The notes beneath the pieces were generated by a model. The model did no database searches. It saw only the letters and a list, made by a program, of their open reading frames with translations, and was not told the origin of the DNA. The translations under genes were made by a program, and so were the position numbers. From Sphingobacterium siyangense (GTDB lineage Bacteria > Bacteroidota > Bacteroidia > Sphingobacteriales > Sphingobacteriaceae), in contig NZ_VLKR01000001.1 of assembly GCF_007830445.1 (NCBI RefSeq), positions 248,001 to 312,000 on the forward strand: DNA of 64,000 nucleotides. Direction: 5' to 3'. This document shows positions 8,931 to 17,788 of the stretch, in pieces (within the stretch, counting starts at the first letter, position 1; every line of letters begins with the position of its first letter).

Positions 8931-10106
8931 ATGAAACAATCTCGACTTAATCAATACATCACTAAAGCAGATACATTTTTCAGGAAGCAGGATTTCGATA
9001 CTTTTTATACAACGAATGTACGTATCCTACTTCATTTTGGAATGTGGTTTACATTTACCCTGCTCCTTTTCAGCAACTACTATTACGTAACTGGAATATC
9101 CTCAAATCAATCAATATTTTTGTCAACGCGTGTTTTATTGTCTTCTCTTGTTGTCTTTTATCTATTTTTCTACTTGGTTATACCTTACGCGAGGAACTTA
9201 AATTTATGGATATTACCTTTCTTAACTGCGCCAATATGTATTCTTATTTGGTTATTTATCAATAATTTGTTTTATGTGCTAGCTTACAAATATGATTTTG
9301 ATATTTCTAATTTGTATCCATTAATGGGTAAGGAAAAGGATTTCATTCCCAACCTGTGGTCCGTATTCAGCTTTAAAGCAGTGTTATTAAATGCATTGTC
9401 GGTTATCTATTCATTGTCTCCTTTTTTCTTTACCAAAATATTAATAGACATCAGAAGAATAAATAAAGACCGAATGCGAATCCTGGAGCAGAAGTCAAAA
9501 TTGTTATTGGAAAATATTAGCGTAGAAAAGGCTTTTTTAAAAGCACAACTCAATCCACATTTTTTATTCAACACGCTCAACAACCTCTATCGTTTGACGC
9601 TAAAAAAAGACGACACAGCACCTAAGGTCGTATTAAATTTATCCGAAATTATGGGGTATACACTATACGATTCGGATGCAGAATACGTCTCCTTAGCTAA
9701 AGAGCTGGATTTTATAGAGAATTACTTTTCATTGGAAAAAATGCGTTACCCAAAATCATATCAGATTGAACTAAATATAGAGGGGCTAGCGCATGCTCAC
9801 GCATTAACGATTGCTCCGTTATTGACCTTCACCCTTATCGAAAATGCATTTAAATATGGGCTGAAAAACGAGGAAAAATCCTTTGTCATTCTTACTATTC
9901 ATATCAGCAAAGATCAGGTTGCCTTTAAAATAAAAAATGACAAAGATGTATTCAATACCGTGAAAACACCTAGCTTTACGGGTATCGGTATTAAAAATTT
10001 ACAAAAGCGTTTACAATTGATTTACCCAAACCAAAGCGACCTTCACATCATAGATAGCTCCAATGAATTTAGCGTTGCATTGAATATCGCATTACAACAT
10101 GATTGA
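8931..10106 (+). CDS. LytS/YehU-type sensor histidine kinase
   Basis: A 391-residue protein with four membrane segments in the first 175 residues (about 33-55, 70-90, 95-118, 150-172) and then the His_kinase (PF06580-type) region, with the phospho-accepting His in LKAQLNPHFLFNTLNNLY near residue 208. The ATPase part has the N-box TLIENAFKYGLKN near 302 and the G-box TGIGIKNLQKRL near 350. There is no large extracellular sensor domain, so the membrane segments themselves may sense the signal. It overlaps the next gene by eight bases and surely works with it. Confidence 0.9.
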   Translation: MKQSRLNQYITKADTFFRKQDFDTFYTTNVRILLHFGMWFTFTLLLFSNYYYVTGISSNQSIFLSTRVLLSSLVVFYLFFYLVIPYARNLNLWILPFLTAPICILIWLFINNLFYVLAYKYDFDISNLYPLMGKEKDFIPNLWSVFSFKAVLLNALSVIYSLSPFFFTKILIDIRRINKDRMRILEQKSKLLLENISVEKAFLKAQLNPHFLFNTLNNLYRLTLKKDDTAPKVVLNLSEIMGYTLYDSDAEYVSLAKELDFIENYFSLEKMRYPKSYQIELNIEGLAHAHALTIAPLLTFTLIENAFKYGLKNEEKSFVILTIHISKDQVAFKIKNDKDVFNTVKTPSFTGIGIKNLQKRLQLIYPNQSDLHIIDSSNEFSVALNIALQHD

Positions 10107-10809
10107 AAAATATAGTTGCATCATCATCGATGATGAACCTTTAGGCATTGAACTTATTACTGATTTCGTCGAACAAGTACCTTTTTTGGAATTAAAAAAG
10201 ACCTTCAGTAGGCCACTGGAGGCAATGGCTTTCTTGCAGGAAAATCCCATCGATATTGTGTTTAGCGATATTGAGATGCCCCGCTTAACTGGTTTAGATC
10301 TGTTGGAAACGCTGGCCCAAAAACCTTACTTTATTTTTATAACTGCCCATCGACATTTCGCCATTGACGGATTTGAAAAAGGTGCCGTAGATTACCTTAT
10401 TAAACCCATTCGATTTGAACGCTTTTTGAAAGCTACAAATAGAGTAAAGGAACAAATATCACCCTTTAACAAACTAAATAACCACCCAATAAAAACAGAA
10501 CGAATTTTTATAAAAAGTGAAAATAAATTTATAAAGATTCTGCTTAGTGATATTCTATATATTGAAGCTCAGGGAAACTATTTGAATATTGTCACGTATA
10601 CCAGTGCACATCAAACCCTATCTACCCTTAAGGCGATGGAAGAAATTTTACATAACACCAGTTTCTTTCGAATTCATAGAGCATTCATTGTCAATACAGA
10701 TAGCATACAATCGTTAAATGGAAATATAGTCCAGCTTTCAAATGGAAAAACAATCCCCATTGCGAGCAATAAAAAAGATCTCTTATATACGCTTTTAGGA
10801 TTAAATTAG
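10099..10809 (+). CDS. LytTR family response regulator
   Basis: The 236-residue protein has a receiver domain (residues 5-120) with the acidic pair Asp11-Asp12, phospho-acceptor Asp57 in VFSDIEMP and Lys near 104 (YLIKPIRFERF). A LytTR DNA-binding domain follows (about 135-235, ILYIEAQGNYLNIVTY, then FFRIHRAFIVN). Eight bases of overlap with the kinase gene show translational coupling. Targets are not known; the upstream receptor gene and the downstream secreted protein gene are the nearest candidates. Confidence 0.92.
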   Translation: MIEKYSCIIIDDEPLGIELITDFVEQVPFLELKKTFSRPLEAMAFLQENPIDIVFSDIEMPRLTGLDLLETLAQKPYFIFITAHRHFAIDGFEKGAVDYLIKPIRFERFLKATNRVKEQISPFNKLNNHPIKTERIFIKSENKFIKILLSDILYIEAQGNYLNIVTYTSAHQTLSTLKAMEEILHNTSFFRIHRAFIVNTDSIQSLNGNIVQLSNGKTIPIASNKKDLLYTLLGLN

Positions 10810-10951
10810 ATCGATTATAGGCGATACGCATGGTGAAAACTTTAGTTGATCCCGCTATAAAAACAAGTATAAAGCACTATTGTATATTTTTACTCGTTTG
10901 ATTAATTTTAATCTTACGGACATAAACAACTGCCAAACATAGAACAAGGAT

Positions 10952-11491
10952 ATGATGAAGATAAAAGCATTTACATTAAATATAGGTCTTTTCCTTTTTG
11001 CTGCAACGACTTTCGCGCAGAACAAAGCGGAGTTAAAATCATTGTTGAATAAAAACAGTGAATTTGTATTTCCGCAGACAATAGATAAAATAGCGGCTAC
11101 ATTAAACGTAAAAACAGTCTTCTATGAAGATGCCAACGAAGAAAAGTATGCAAAATGGATCACAAAATCCGGCTTGGAACTCTATAGCAATTATGGGGCT
11201 GATAAATCCGTCAATGAACTGTTTTTTGATATCCCTGAAGACAAGTTTCTGGTTGTCGAAGGGTTGCCTTTTGATCTAGCGATCAATAAAACAACAGTCA
11301 AAGAGGCGCTCTCAAAATTCAGCAGACACAATGTTAAAAAGGAAAAACTCGATGCTGGAAGCTCTTTTCCGGGCGGTACCAGACTGACGATGAAAACAGG
11401 AACACATTTTACAACTTTACTTTTCGATAGCAAAAATCTTTTAAAGTTCATAGGCTTGACAACCTCTTTAATTGACCCCGCTGCCAATTAA
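10952..11491 (+). CDS. Secreted protein of unknown function
   Basis: I do not recognise this 179-residue protein. It has a typical signal peptide (MMKIKAFTLNIGLFLFAATT, cut near FAQ-NK at about residue 23). The mature part is mixed alpha/beta with no cysteines and no catalytic motif that I can see. It lies 142 bases after the LytTR regulator gene on the same strand, so it may be part of that regulon. It probably resides in the periplasm. Confidence 0.6.
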   Translation: MMKIKAFTLNIGLFLFAATTFAQNKAELKSLLNKNSEFVFPQTIDKIAATLNVKTVFYEDANEEKYAKWITKSGLELYSNYGADKSVNELFFDIPEDKFLVVEGLPFDLAINKTTVKEALSKFSRHNVKKEKLDAGSSFPGGTRLTMKTGTHFTTLLFDSKNLLKFIGLTTSLIDPAAN

Positions 11492-11520
11492 AGACAAGGG
11501 GTCAATATACAATTTATTAG

Positions 11521-12090
11521 CTAGGTTGCCCAAGCATGATCACCCTTTTCATAAGGGAAATCGCCGTTATATTTCCCTGGGATTTTCACATAACGGAACA
11601 CTTCCGTGGCGCCTAATTTTGAGCTAAAAAAAGTAAGCAGTGTAAGCTGTTTAAACAGCGTAAAAAAATGGGGCAGTTCATTAGCTGCTTTCTTTTCATC
11701 GTAATCTTGTGCTTCCTTGTCCAAAATATCAACAAAAGCAGTTTGGTCTTTTTTGTCGAGTTGCTGAAATTTACGTCCGAATTCTTTCTTGGCACGTTCG
11801 TCAATTCCGGCTGTTCCAGTCAAAAAAACCTGCTGTTCTTCAAGTTTATAGCAGTCTCGCACGAGAACAGGAATTTCAGAACCTACCCCAGCTTCTTTCG
11901 CCCCTGGGGTAGTAGTTTTAGGAAGAATCGCCTCCGCAAGATCTCCAAAAAAATCGATTGATTTTGGACCAAAGAGCATTTCTATATCTTTCGAAGCAGA
12001 CCTCTGGCATCCTTCCAAAAATAACGAAGCACCAATAACTGTTCCTCCCATGAGCATGGCTACACGTTGTATTGCTTCTCGTCTATTCAT
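11521..12090 (-). CDS. Gluconate 2-dehydrogenase subunit 3 family protein
   Basis: The 189-residue protein starts MNRREAIQRVAMLMGGTVIG, with a twin-arginine-like RR before a hydrophobic stretch and then ASLFLEGCQRS, which resembles a Tat lipoprotein signal. The rest is the helical small-subunit fold with phrases such as LAEAILPKTTTPGAKEAGVG and FFTLFKQLTLLTFFSSKLGA seen in this family. Small subunits of this type accompany GMC flavoproteins and are thought to help their export and assembly. The gene follows the GMC gene by 20 bases, so the two form an operon and probably a complex in the periplasm. Confidence 0.85.
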   Translation of the reverse strand: MNRREAIQRVAMLMGGTVIGASLFLEGCQRSASKDIEMLFGPKSIDFFGDLAEAILPKTTTPGAKEAGVGSEIPVLVRDCYKLEEQQVFLTGTAGIDERAKKEFGRKFQQLDKKDQTAFVDILDKEAQDYDEKKAANELPHFFTLFKQLTLLTFFSSKLGATEVFRYVKIPGKYNGDFPYEKGDHAWAT

Positions 12091-12110
12091 AATTATTGCA
12101 TCATAAAATA

Positions 12111-13799
12111 TTAAAGATTCCCTTTTTTTAATTCATTAACAGCAAAATCTACGGCCCTTGCAGTAAATGCCATATAGGTAAGCGATGGATTCACACAGGA
12201 AGACGAAGTCATAAAGGCCCCATCTGTCACAAAAACATTTTTAGCATCCCATACTTGGTTAAATTTGTTTAATACCGAGGTTTTCGGATCATTGCCCATC
12301 CGTGCCGTGCCCATTTCATGAATTCCCTGTCCCATACTAAACCCGTTGTCGTAGGTTGTTACGTCTTTGACACCGATAGATTCCAACATTTCCTTCATTT
12401 CATTGCTTGCATCAACCCGTATTTTTCGCTCATTATCCTTAATCTCTGCATCTATAGCCAATACAGGAAGCCCCCACTTATCTTTTACAGATGAATCCAA
12501 TAGGACTTTATTTTCGTGATATGGCAGTATTTCGCCAAATGAAGTAAACCCCACTCCCCAGCTTCCGGGCTCGGCGATAGCATCTTTCCAAGCCCCACCC
12601 ACGCTCCTATTATCTACTTTGCCCGACCATTGTCCCCTTGAAGCTCCGCCCTGATAGCCAAAACCACGTATGTAATCTCTCTTCTTGGTATCGCCGGCAA
12701 TATTGGCAAATCGGGGTACATATAATCCATTGGCGCGTCGTCCAAAAATATATTTATCCTCAAATCCTTCAACTCTTCCCCCAGCTCCACTATTTAACAT
12801 GTGATCCATCAGATTATGTCCCAGTTCACCACTGCTGCTCCCAAGACCACCTTCCCATACATCAGTAGCTGAATTCATTAACACCCAGGTGGAATTTAAA
12901 GTCGAAGCACATACAAAGACAATTTTAGCAAAATACTCGTAGGTTTGATTCGTCTCCGCATCAACAATTTCTACTCCTTTAGCTTTCTGTGTATCCCGAT
13001 CGTAAATAATGCTTTTTACTATTGAAAATGGTCTTAGGGTAAGTTTTCCAGTCTTCACTGCTGCGGGCAATGTTGCAGACTGTGTACTAAAATAAGCGCC
13101 GAAATTACAACCCAGCCAACATTTGTTCTGGTATTGGCAATTAACACGGCCGTGATGGGGCACTGTTATGTTGGCTACCCGGCCAATTATAAAGTGTCTT
13201 TTTCCCTGATAACGCGATTTCAAGCGCGCAGCAAGATCTTTTTCCACAATATTCATATCCATTGGCGGCATAAATTCGCCATCGGGCAGCACCGCTATAC
13301 CGTCTCTATTACCTGAAATACCCGCAAATTTCTCAACGTGACTATACCAAGGTGCTATATCTTTATAACGTACCGGCCAGTCAATACCATGCCCGTCTTT
13401 GCTATTTGCCTCAAAATCAACATCCGACCATCGATAACTCTGCCGCCCCCACATAAGCGAGCGCCCGCCAACGTGATAGCCCCTGAACCAATTAAAGGGT
13501 TTTATTTCCTTATATGGACTTTCTGTCTCATTAGTCCAAAAGTCGATGTTCCCTTCGTTCATCCATTGATTTTTAATTCCAAAAGGTAAGTAGTGCTGTG
13601 CTCGATCCAAAGGTACCCGACCCCGATGCGGAAATTCCCAAGGATCTTTGTTTGGTGATGGGTAATCTTTGATATGCTCAATATTGCGTCCTCTTTCTAA
13701 CATGATGGTTTTCAATCCACGTTCCGTTAGTTCCTTGGCTGCCCAGCCACCTGTGATCCCAGACCCGATGACAATTGCATCATAAACATTATTTGCCAT
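12111..13799 (-). CDS. GMC family oxidoreductase (sugar/glucoside dehydrogenase-like, FAD)
   Basis: A 562-residue flavoprotein. The FAD dinucleotide-binding motif is at the N-terminus (DAIVIGSGITGGWAAKELTE, residues about 7-27). Further GMC signs are WGRQSYRW near residue 117, CQYQNKCWLGCNFGAYFS near 222 and the C-terminal HEMGTARMG with FVTDGAFMTSSSCVNPSLTY, which holds the usual catalytic His and Asn. Partnered with a subunit-3 protein it resembles gluconate, fructose and glucoside 3-dehydrogenases, which oxidise sugars in the periplasm. No cytochrome subunit is adjacent. Function at the level of sugar oxidation is inferred; the substrate is unknown. Confidence 0.88.
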   Translation of the reverse strand: MANNVYDAIVIGSGITGGWAAKELTERGLKTIMLERGRNIEHIKDYPSPNKDPWEFPHRGRVPLDRAQHYLPFGIKNQWMNEGNIDFWTNETESPYKEIKPFNWFRGYHVGGRSLMWGRQSYRWSDVDFEANSKDGHGIDWPVRYKDIAPWYSHVEKFAGISGNRDGIAVLPDGEFMPPMDMNIVEKDLAARLKSRYQGKRHFIIGRVANITVPHHGRVNCQYQNKCWLGCNFGAYFSTQSATLPAAVKTGKLTLRPFSIVKSIIYDRDTQKAKGVEIVDAETNQTYEYFAKIVFVCASTLNSTWVLMNSATDVWEGGLGSSSGELGHNLMDHMLNSGAGGRVEGFEDKYIFGRRANGLYVPRFANIAGDTKKRDYIRGFGYQGGASRGQWSGKVDNRSVGGAWKDAIAEPGSWGVGFTSFGEILPYHENKVLLDSSVKDKWGLPVLAIDAEIKDNERKIRVDASNEMKEMLESIGVKDVTTYDNGFSMGQGIHEMGTARMGNDPKTSVLNKFNQVWDAKNVFVTDGAFMTSSSCVNPSLTYMAFTARAVDFAVNELKKGNL

Positions 13800-13905
13800 T
13801 TATTTATAATTGGTTTATTTGGTTATTACTCAAAGGGAAGTTTCCCTTTAAAATAAAGTCTCCTCCACAATCAAGCGCTGCAAAGATGCCTGACAGTTAT
13901 ACCTA

Positions 13906-13959
13906 GTTTAGACGCTCCATTCTTATATTTTGGAAAGTGTAAGCATGAATCGTCTAAAC
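13906..13959. repeat. Spaced inverted repeat, 9-base arms
   Basis: GTTTAGACG (13906-13914) and CGTCTAAAC (13951-13959) are exact inverted copies 36 bases apart, within the divergent spacer. They may be two half-sites of another regulator, or a transcript hairpin. Confidence 0.35.
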
Positions 13960-13985
13960 AAGTTTAAGGTTTTTTTTTGATTTTA

Positions 13986-14001
13986 TTGCAACCGGTTGCA
14001 A
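13986..14001. promoter_or_regulatory. LacI-family operator
   Basis: TTGCAACCGGTTGCAA is a perfect 16-base palindrome with the central C-G step that LacI/GalR-type repressors recognise. The TTG at 13986-13988 stands 20 bases before TAATATTG (14009-14016), so the operator covers the -33 element of a likely promoter for the isomerase gene. No LacI-type gene lies in the window, so the regulator must be encoded elsewhere. Confidence 0.65.
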
Positions 14002-14147
14002 ATTTTTGTAATATTGTATTAAACAAGCAGGTAGCTTGGATAACCAAATTATAATAGTATAAACGACAGACTGAGCCATTTCTTCAATCGCATTGGAATA
14101 TTGATCTGTTTTGTACGTAATAGAGTCTTTTTCAAAACACAATACAT

Positions 14148-15200
14148 ATGACAACAATTAAAGGTCCTGCCATCTTTCTCGCACAGTTTATCGGTGATGA
14201 AGCTCCGTTTAACTCTTTGGACTCAATCTGCCAGTGGGCAGCGGCACTTGGCTATAAGGGTATACAACTACCAACTTTGGATGCCCGTTTTATCGATCTA
14301 GAAAAAGCAGCGCTCGATAAAAGCTATGCACTTGATCTAAAAGCTAAAGTACAGTCATTTGGATTGGAAATCACCGAACTTTCAACCCATCTCCAAGGGC
14401 AATTGGTGGCTGTGAATCCAAGTTTCGATGATCTATTTGATGCTTTCGCACCACAGCATTTACATGGTAATCCTCAAGCAAGACAACAGTGGGCGATCCA
14501 GCAATTAAAATATGCCGTACAAGCTTCCCACAACCTCGGACTTAAAGCGCTAGCAACCTTTAGTGGCGCCTTTCTATGGCCATTTATATACCCTTGGCCA
14601 CAAAGACCAGCTAACCTGATCGAAACGGGTTTCGCTGAACTTGCAAAATTATGGTTACCCATTCTCGATGAATGTGACTTGTATGATGTTGACCTATGTT
14701 ATGAATTACACCCTGGAGAAGATCTCCATGACGGTGCTACTTTTGACTTATTTCTCGAAAATGTAAATTACCACAAGCGGGCAAACATTCTCTATGATCC
14801 CTCCCATTTTGTTCTTCAATGTCTTGACTATCTTCAATTCATCGACATTTACCATGAGCGAATTAAAATGTTTCATGTTAAAGACGCTGAGTTCAATCCT
14901 TCTGGTCGTCAGGGTGTCTATGGTGGTTTCCAGAGCTGGCAGTCAAGAGCCGGTCGTTTTAGATCAATTGGTGATGGCCAAGTGGATTTCAAATCTATAT
15001 TTACCAAACTCACACAATATGATTATCAAGGCTGGGCTGTACTGGAATGGGAATGTGCATTCAAGAATGCTGAAGATGGTGCGCGGGAAGGCGCGCTGCA
15101 TATTAAAGACTATATTATTCGTGTTACTGACAAGGCATTCGATAATTTTGCTGCCGTCGAAACCAATGATAGCCTTAACCGTAAACTATTGGGTTTGTAA
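14148..15200 (+). CDS. Sugar phosphate isomerase/epimerase-like TIM-barrel protein
   Basis: The 350-residue protein has the xylose-isomerase-like TIM-barrel fold (AP endonuclease family 2). Visible are AALGYKGIQLPTLDARFIDL at the start, and putative metal ligands in DLCYELHPGED (Glu near residue 189), LYDPSHFVLQ, FHVKDAEFNP and WAVLEWECAF (Glu near 305). No signal peptide, so cytoplasmic. It is followed by a Gfo/Idh/MocA gene 34 bases on, an association common in pathways for oxidised (keto-) sugars, cyclitols and glycosides. Members of this family include isomerases, epimerases and lyases acting on keto-glycosides; the reaction here is not determined. Confidence 0.85.
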   Translation: MTTIKGPAIFLAQFIGDEAPFNSLDSICQWAAALGYKGIQLPTLDARFIDLEKAALDKSYALDLKAKVQSFGLEITELSTHLQGQLVAVNPSFDDLFDAFAPQHLHGNPQARQQWAIQQLKYAVQASHNLGLKALATFSGAFLWPFIYPWPQRPANLIETGFAELAKLWLPILDECDLYDVDLCYELHPGEDLHDGATFDLFLENVNYHKRANILYDPSHFVLQCLDYLQFIDIYHERIKMFHVKDAEFNPSGRQGVYGGFQSWQSRAGRFRSIGDGQVDFKSIFTKLTQYDYQGWAVLEWECAFKNAEDGAREGALHIKDYIIRVTDKAFDNFAAVETNDSLNRKLLGL

Positions 15201-15234
15201 TTACAAAAGATATCGTCATTAAAAATTCAACTTT

Positions 15235-16392
15235 ATGCGCAATACAAAACTAAAAATGGGCATGGTCGGCGGTGGAAAAAATGCATTTATTGGGGCTGTA
15301 CATCGTATGGCTGCAGGAATTGATGGTCAGATTGAATTATGTTGCGGCGCACTGAGCGCTGATCCCCTTGTTGCAAAAGAATCCGCCGCGCTTTTAGGTC
15401 TTCCAGAGGAAAGGAGCTATGGAAGTTATCAGGAAATGATTTTCAAGGAAAGTAAGCGCCCAGCGGATGACCGCATGAACTTTGTCAGTATAGTCACGCC
15501 GAATTTTGCTCATTTTGAACCAGCAATGATGGCTCTGGAACATGGCTTCCATGTCGTGCTTGAAAAGCCGATGACGCTGACAACAGAACAGGCCGAATTG
15601 CTCCAACAAAAAGTAGCTGAAACAGGATTGATACTCTGTGTTACATACACCTACTCGGCCTATCCGATGGTAAAACAAGCCCGTCATCTTGTCAAAGAAG
15701 GCCAATTAGGTTCGATTAGAAAGATTATGGTAGAATATCCGCAGGGTTGGCTCAGTAAGATGATCGAAAATGATCTTTCTTTGGCCTTTTGGCGGACAGA
15801 TCCCGAAAAGAGTGGAAAAAGTGGGTGTATGGGCGATATTGGAACACATGCTGCCCACCTAGCAGAATATATTTCAGGTTTAAAAATCACTAAAATGTGC
15901 GCCGATCTTCAAACATTTGTGACCGGAAGAAAACTTGAAGATGACGGCAATATATTACTTGGATTTGAAAATGGAGCCACAGGCGTACTATCGGCATCTC
16001 AAGTTGCCGCAGGAGAAGAAAACGCATTAAAAATTAGAGTATATGGTGAACTTGGAGGATTGGAATGGAACCAGCAGGATGCAAATACACTCATCTTTAA
16101 ACAGCTCGATGCGCCGACCCAGCTATTTCGTGCAGGTCAACAATACCTTTCACCAATCGCCAAACATAACATCCGTCTACCGGCCGGTCACCCCGAAGGA
16201 TATATAGAAGCATTTGCCAATATTTATAGAAATTTTGCAGCCACGCTATTGGCATCTATGCAAGGTATAGAGCCGCGAGAAGAAGATACAGATTTTCCTA
16301 CCGTAGCTGATGGTCTGCGTGGCATGAAGTTCCTAGAAACTGTGATTGCCTCGGGAAAATCAACACAAAAATGGACCGATTTTATTCGTTAG
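15235..16392 (+). CDS. Gfo/Idh/MocA family oxidoreductase
   Basis: The 385-residue protein has an N-terminal Rossmann fold with the nucleotide-binding turn MGMVGGGKNAFIGAVHRMAA near residue 8 and the hallmark EKPMTL near residue 105 (conserved Lys of the active site). The C-terminal alpha/beta domain carries GCMGDIGTHAAHLAEYISGL near residue 197, with the catalytic Asp and His. The family oxidises or reduces sugar carbons using NAD(P). It is cotranscribed with the TIM-barrel gene and divergent from the GMC operon, so it likely handles the product of the periplasmic oxidation. Confidence 0.88.
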   Translation: MRNTKLKMGMVGGGKNAFIGAVHRMAAGIDGQIELCCGALSADPLVAKESAALLGLPEERSYGSYQEMIFKESKRPADDRMNFVSIVTPNFAHFEPAMMALEHGFHVVLEKPMTLTTEQAELLQQKVAETGLILCVTYTYSAYPMVKQARHLVKEGQLGSIRKIMVEYPQGWLSKMIENDLSLAFWRTDPEKSGKSGCMGDIGTHAAHLAEYISGLKITKMCADLQTFVTGRKLEDDGNILLGFENGATGVLSASQVAAGEENALKIRVYGELGGLEWNQQDANTLIFKQLDAPTQLFRAGQQYLSPIAKHNIRLPAGHPEGYIEAFANIYRNFAATLLASMQGIEPREEDTDFPTVADGLRGMKFLETVIASGKSTQKWTDFIR

Positions 16393-16412
16393 ATATATAC
16401 TTACCATAAGTG

Positions 16413-16449
16413 GCCAATGTCATTTGCTACCTGAACAAACGACATTGGC
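16413..16449. terminator. Hairpin between convergent genes
   Basis: GCCAATGTC (16413-16421) pairs with GACATTGGC (16441-16449), and an inner TTTG/CAAA lengthens the stem. It lies between two convergent genes. There is no adjoining T-tract, so the terminator call is moderate. Confidence 0.5.
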
Positions 16450-16457
16450 TGCACACT

Positions 16458-17681
16458 TTAATTTTTCTGTATTGACTGAGACATCTGGTTCAAATATCCC
16501 TCATAGTTTGAATAAGGTTCCTTGATCCTACCATTTGGTTTCAGATAAAGAAATCCTTCCTGATTATCCAAAATGACATTAAAATGGTTCAGAATCTGAT
16601 TTCCAAATAAACTTGGTCTGCCATTACGCTTGGCCGGATCAGCGGCATTCGTCACAATATCTTTAAATTCAACACCAGCTATTGAAGCATTCAAACGGAT
16701 AATCTTCCGGTTACCGATCATGGTAAGTGGCTCTAGATCGTCCCAATTGTTTCCTATACTGGTAAAATCTTCACCTAAAAACATCGTGCCATCACGACCT
16801 GTATCAAAAAGGAACCAAAAATCAAATTGCCGTTGATTATGTCTAAAAGCAGCTTTAAACTTTGGTCGATTTTGTTCGTAAAATATCGGAAGCTTTGTAT
16901 ACTCCTTTGCTTTGGTGGGGAGATCGCGATGAATTACCAATTCCATTTTGTCATAATCGATTTCAATAATGTGATTTCGAAAGAAACTGTTACCTATAAT
17001 AAGATCTTCAAAGGACTTCATATTACCGACCTCTGTCATTGACACATTTTTCCAGACCATAGACCCAATACGCAATTGATTACCTAGGCTTGTCCGCTCG
17101 CTATTGACCCCGTCGGTATTCGAAACTGTCGTAAACGATGAAAATGATAAATCCAGCTGCTTTGAGTTATTTCTATTGACAACACCTGTTCCTGCTCCTA
17201 AATCAAACTGTATCGCGACATTTTTCTTGTTAATTGTTCCATTCAGGAAAATCCTTGAGCCAATAAGACGAAAAGGTATTGGCATAGGAAACGGATCATT
17301 TTGATCCAATACAGGTAGATCAGGTGGTAGTTGAGCATTTATACGAATGTGACAAGAATCCGTCCCATTCAATAGTACTATAAAATCATACATCGCTCCG
17401 GGTTTAGTCATAACAGTTAATTCCTCCTGATCTGTTTTAAAAACGACTGTGCTTTCTTTCGTTGGAATATTCACGAAATAGACATCAGGGTTTGCTTTAG
17501 GATCTAATTTCCAGTCGACATGGCAATAGGTGCCGTCTTTAATACGGACTTTCTCAGATGAAGCTTTGATCAAAGTTATCCTATTTTGTGGAAAGACGTT
17601 CGTCATCGTAAAAAGAGAAAGAAAAATAACAAAGGTAGCCAAGGCCATATGGCTTTTCCTTTTTTGATAGTGTGTTTTCAT
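16458..17681 (-). CDS. Retropepsin-like aspartic protease family protein
   Basis: About 407 residues from the ATG at 17681, which opens a signal peptide (ALATFVIFLSLFTMTNVFPQ, cut near residue 32); an upstream in-frame ATG at 17774 would bury it. Two aspartyl-protease-like half-domains are visible: QFDLGAGTGVV near residue 180 and FLFDTGRDGTMFLG near 295. The second has the standard D-T-G, the first D-L-G. Each half ends with a family-like hydrophobic stretch (LIIGNSFFRNHIIEIDYD; LFGNQILNHFNVILDN). The protein is exported, probably periplasmic. Whether it cleaves proteins is open because of the D-L-G change. Confidence 0.7.
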   Translation of the reverse strand: MKTHYQKRKSHMALATFVIFLSLFTMTNVFPQNRITLIKASSEKVRIKDGTYCHVDWKLDPKANPDVYFVNIPTKESTVVFKTDQEELTVMTKPGAMYDFIVLLNGTDSCHIRINAQLPPDLPVLDQNDPFPMPIPFRLIGSRIFLNGTINKKNVAIQFDLGAGTGVVNRNNSKQLDLSFSSFTTVSNTDGVNSERTSLGNQLRIGSMVWKNVSMTEVGNMKSFEDLIIGNSFFRNHIIEIDYDKMELVIHRDLPTKAKEYTKLPIFYEQNRPKFKAAFRHNQRQFDFWFLFDTGRDGTMFLGEDFTSIGNNWDDLEPLTMIGNRKIIRLNASIAGVEFKDIVTNAADPAKRNGRPSLFGNQILNHFNVILDNQEGFLYLKPNGRIKEPYSNYEGYLNQMSQSIQKN

Positions 17682-17788
17682 AATTTTGTATTTTTTTTCA
17701 AGATCAAAGAAAAAAAATACCAGACGAAGAGTACACTTTTGCATCCCGACAATATCCCGACAGCTACCCGACAATTGTATAACAGTCG

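Larger units (their letters stand above)
13800..14147. other. Divergent regulatory region of the sugar redox cluster
   Basis: These 348 bases separate the GMC operon from the isomerase operon. They hold the LacI-type operator at 13986-14001, a TAATATTG box at 14009-14016 and a second, looser inverted repeat (GTTTAGACG at 13906-13914, CGTCTAAAC at 13951-13959). No gene is evident. Confidence 0.6.
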
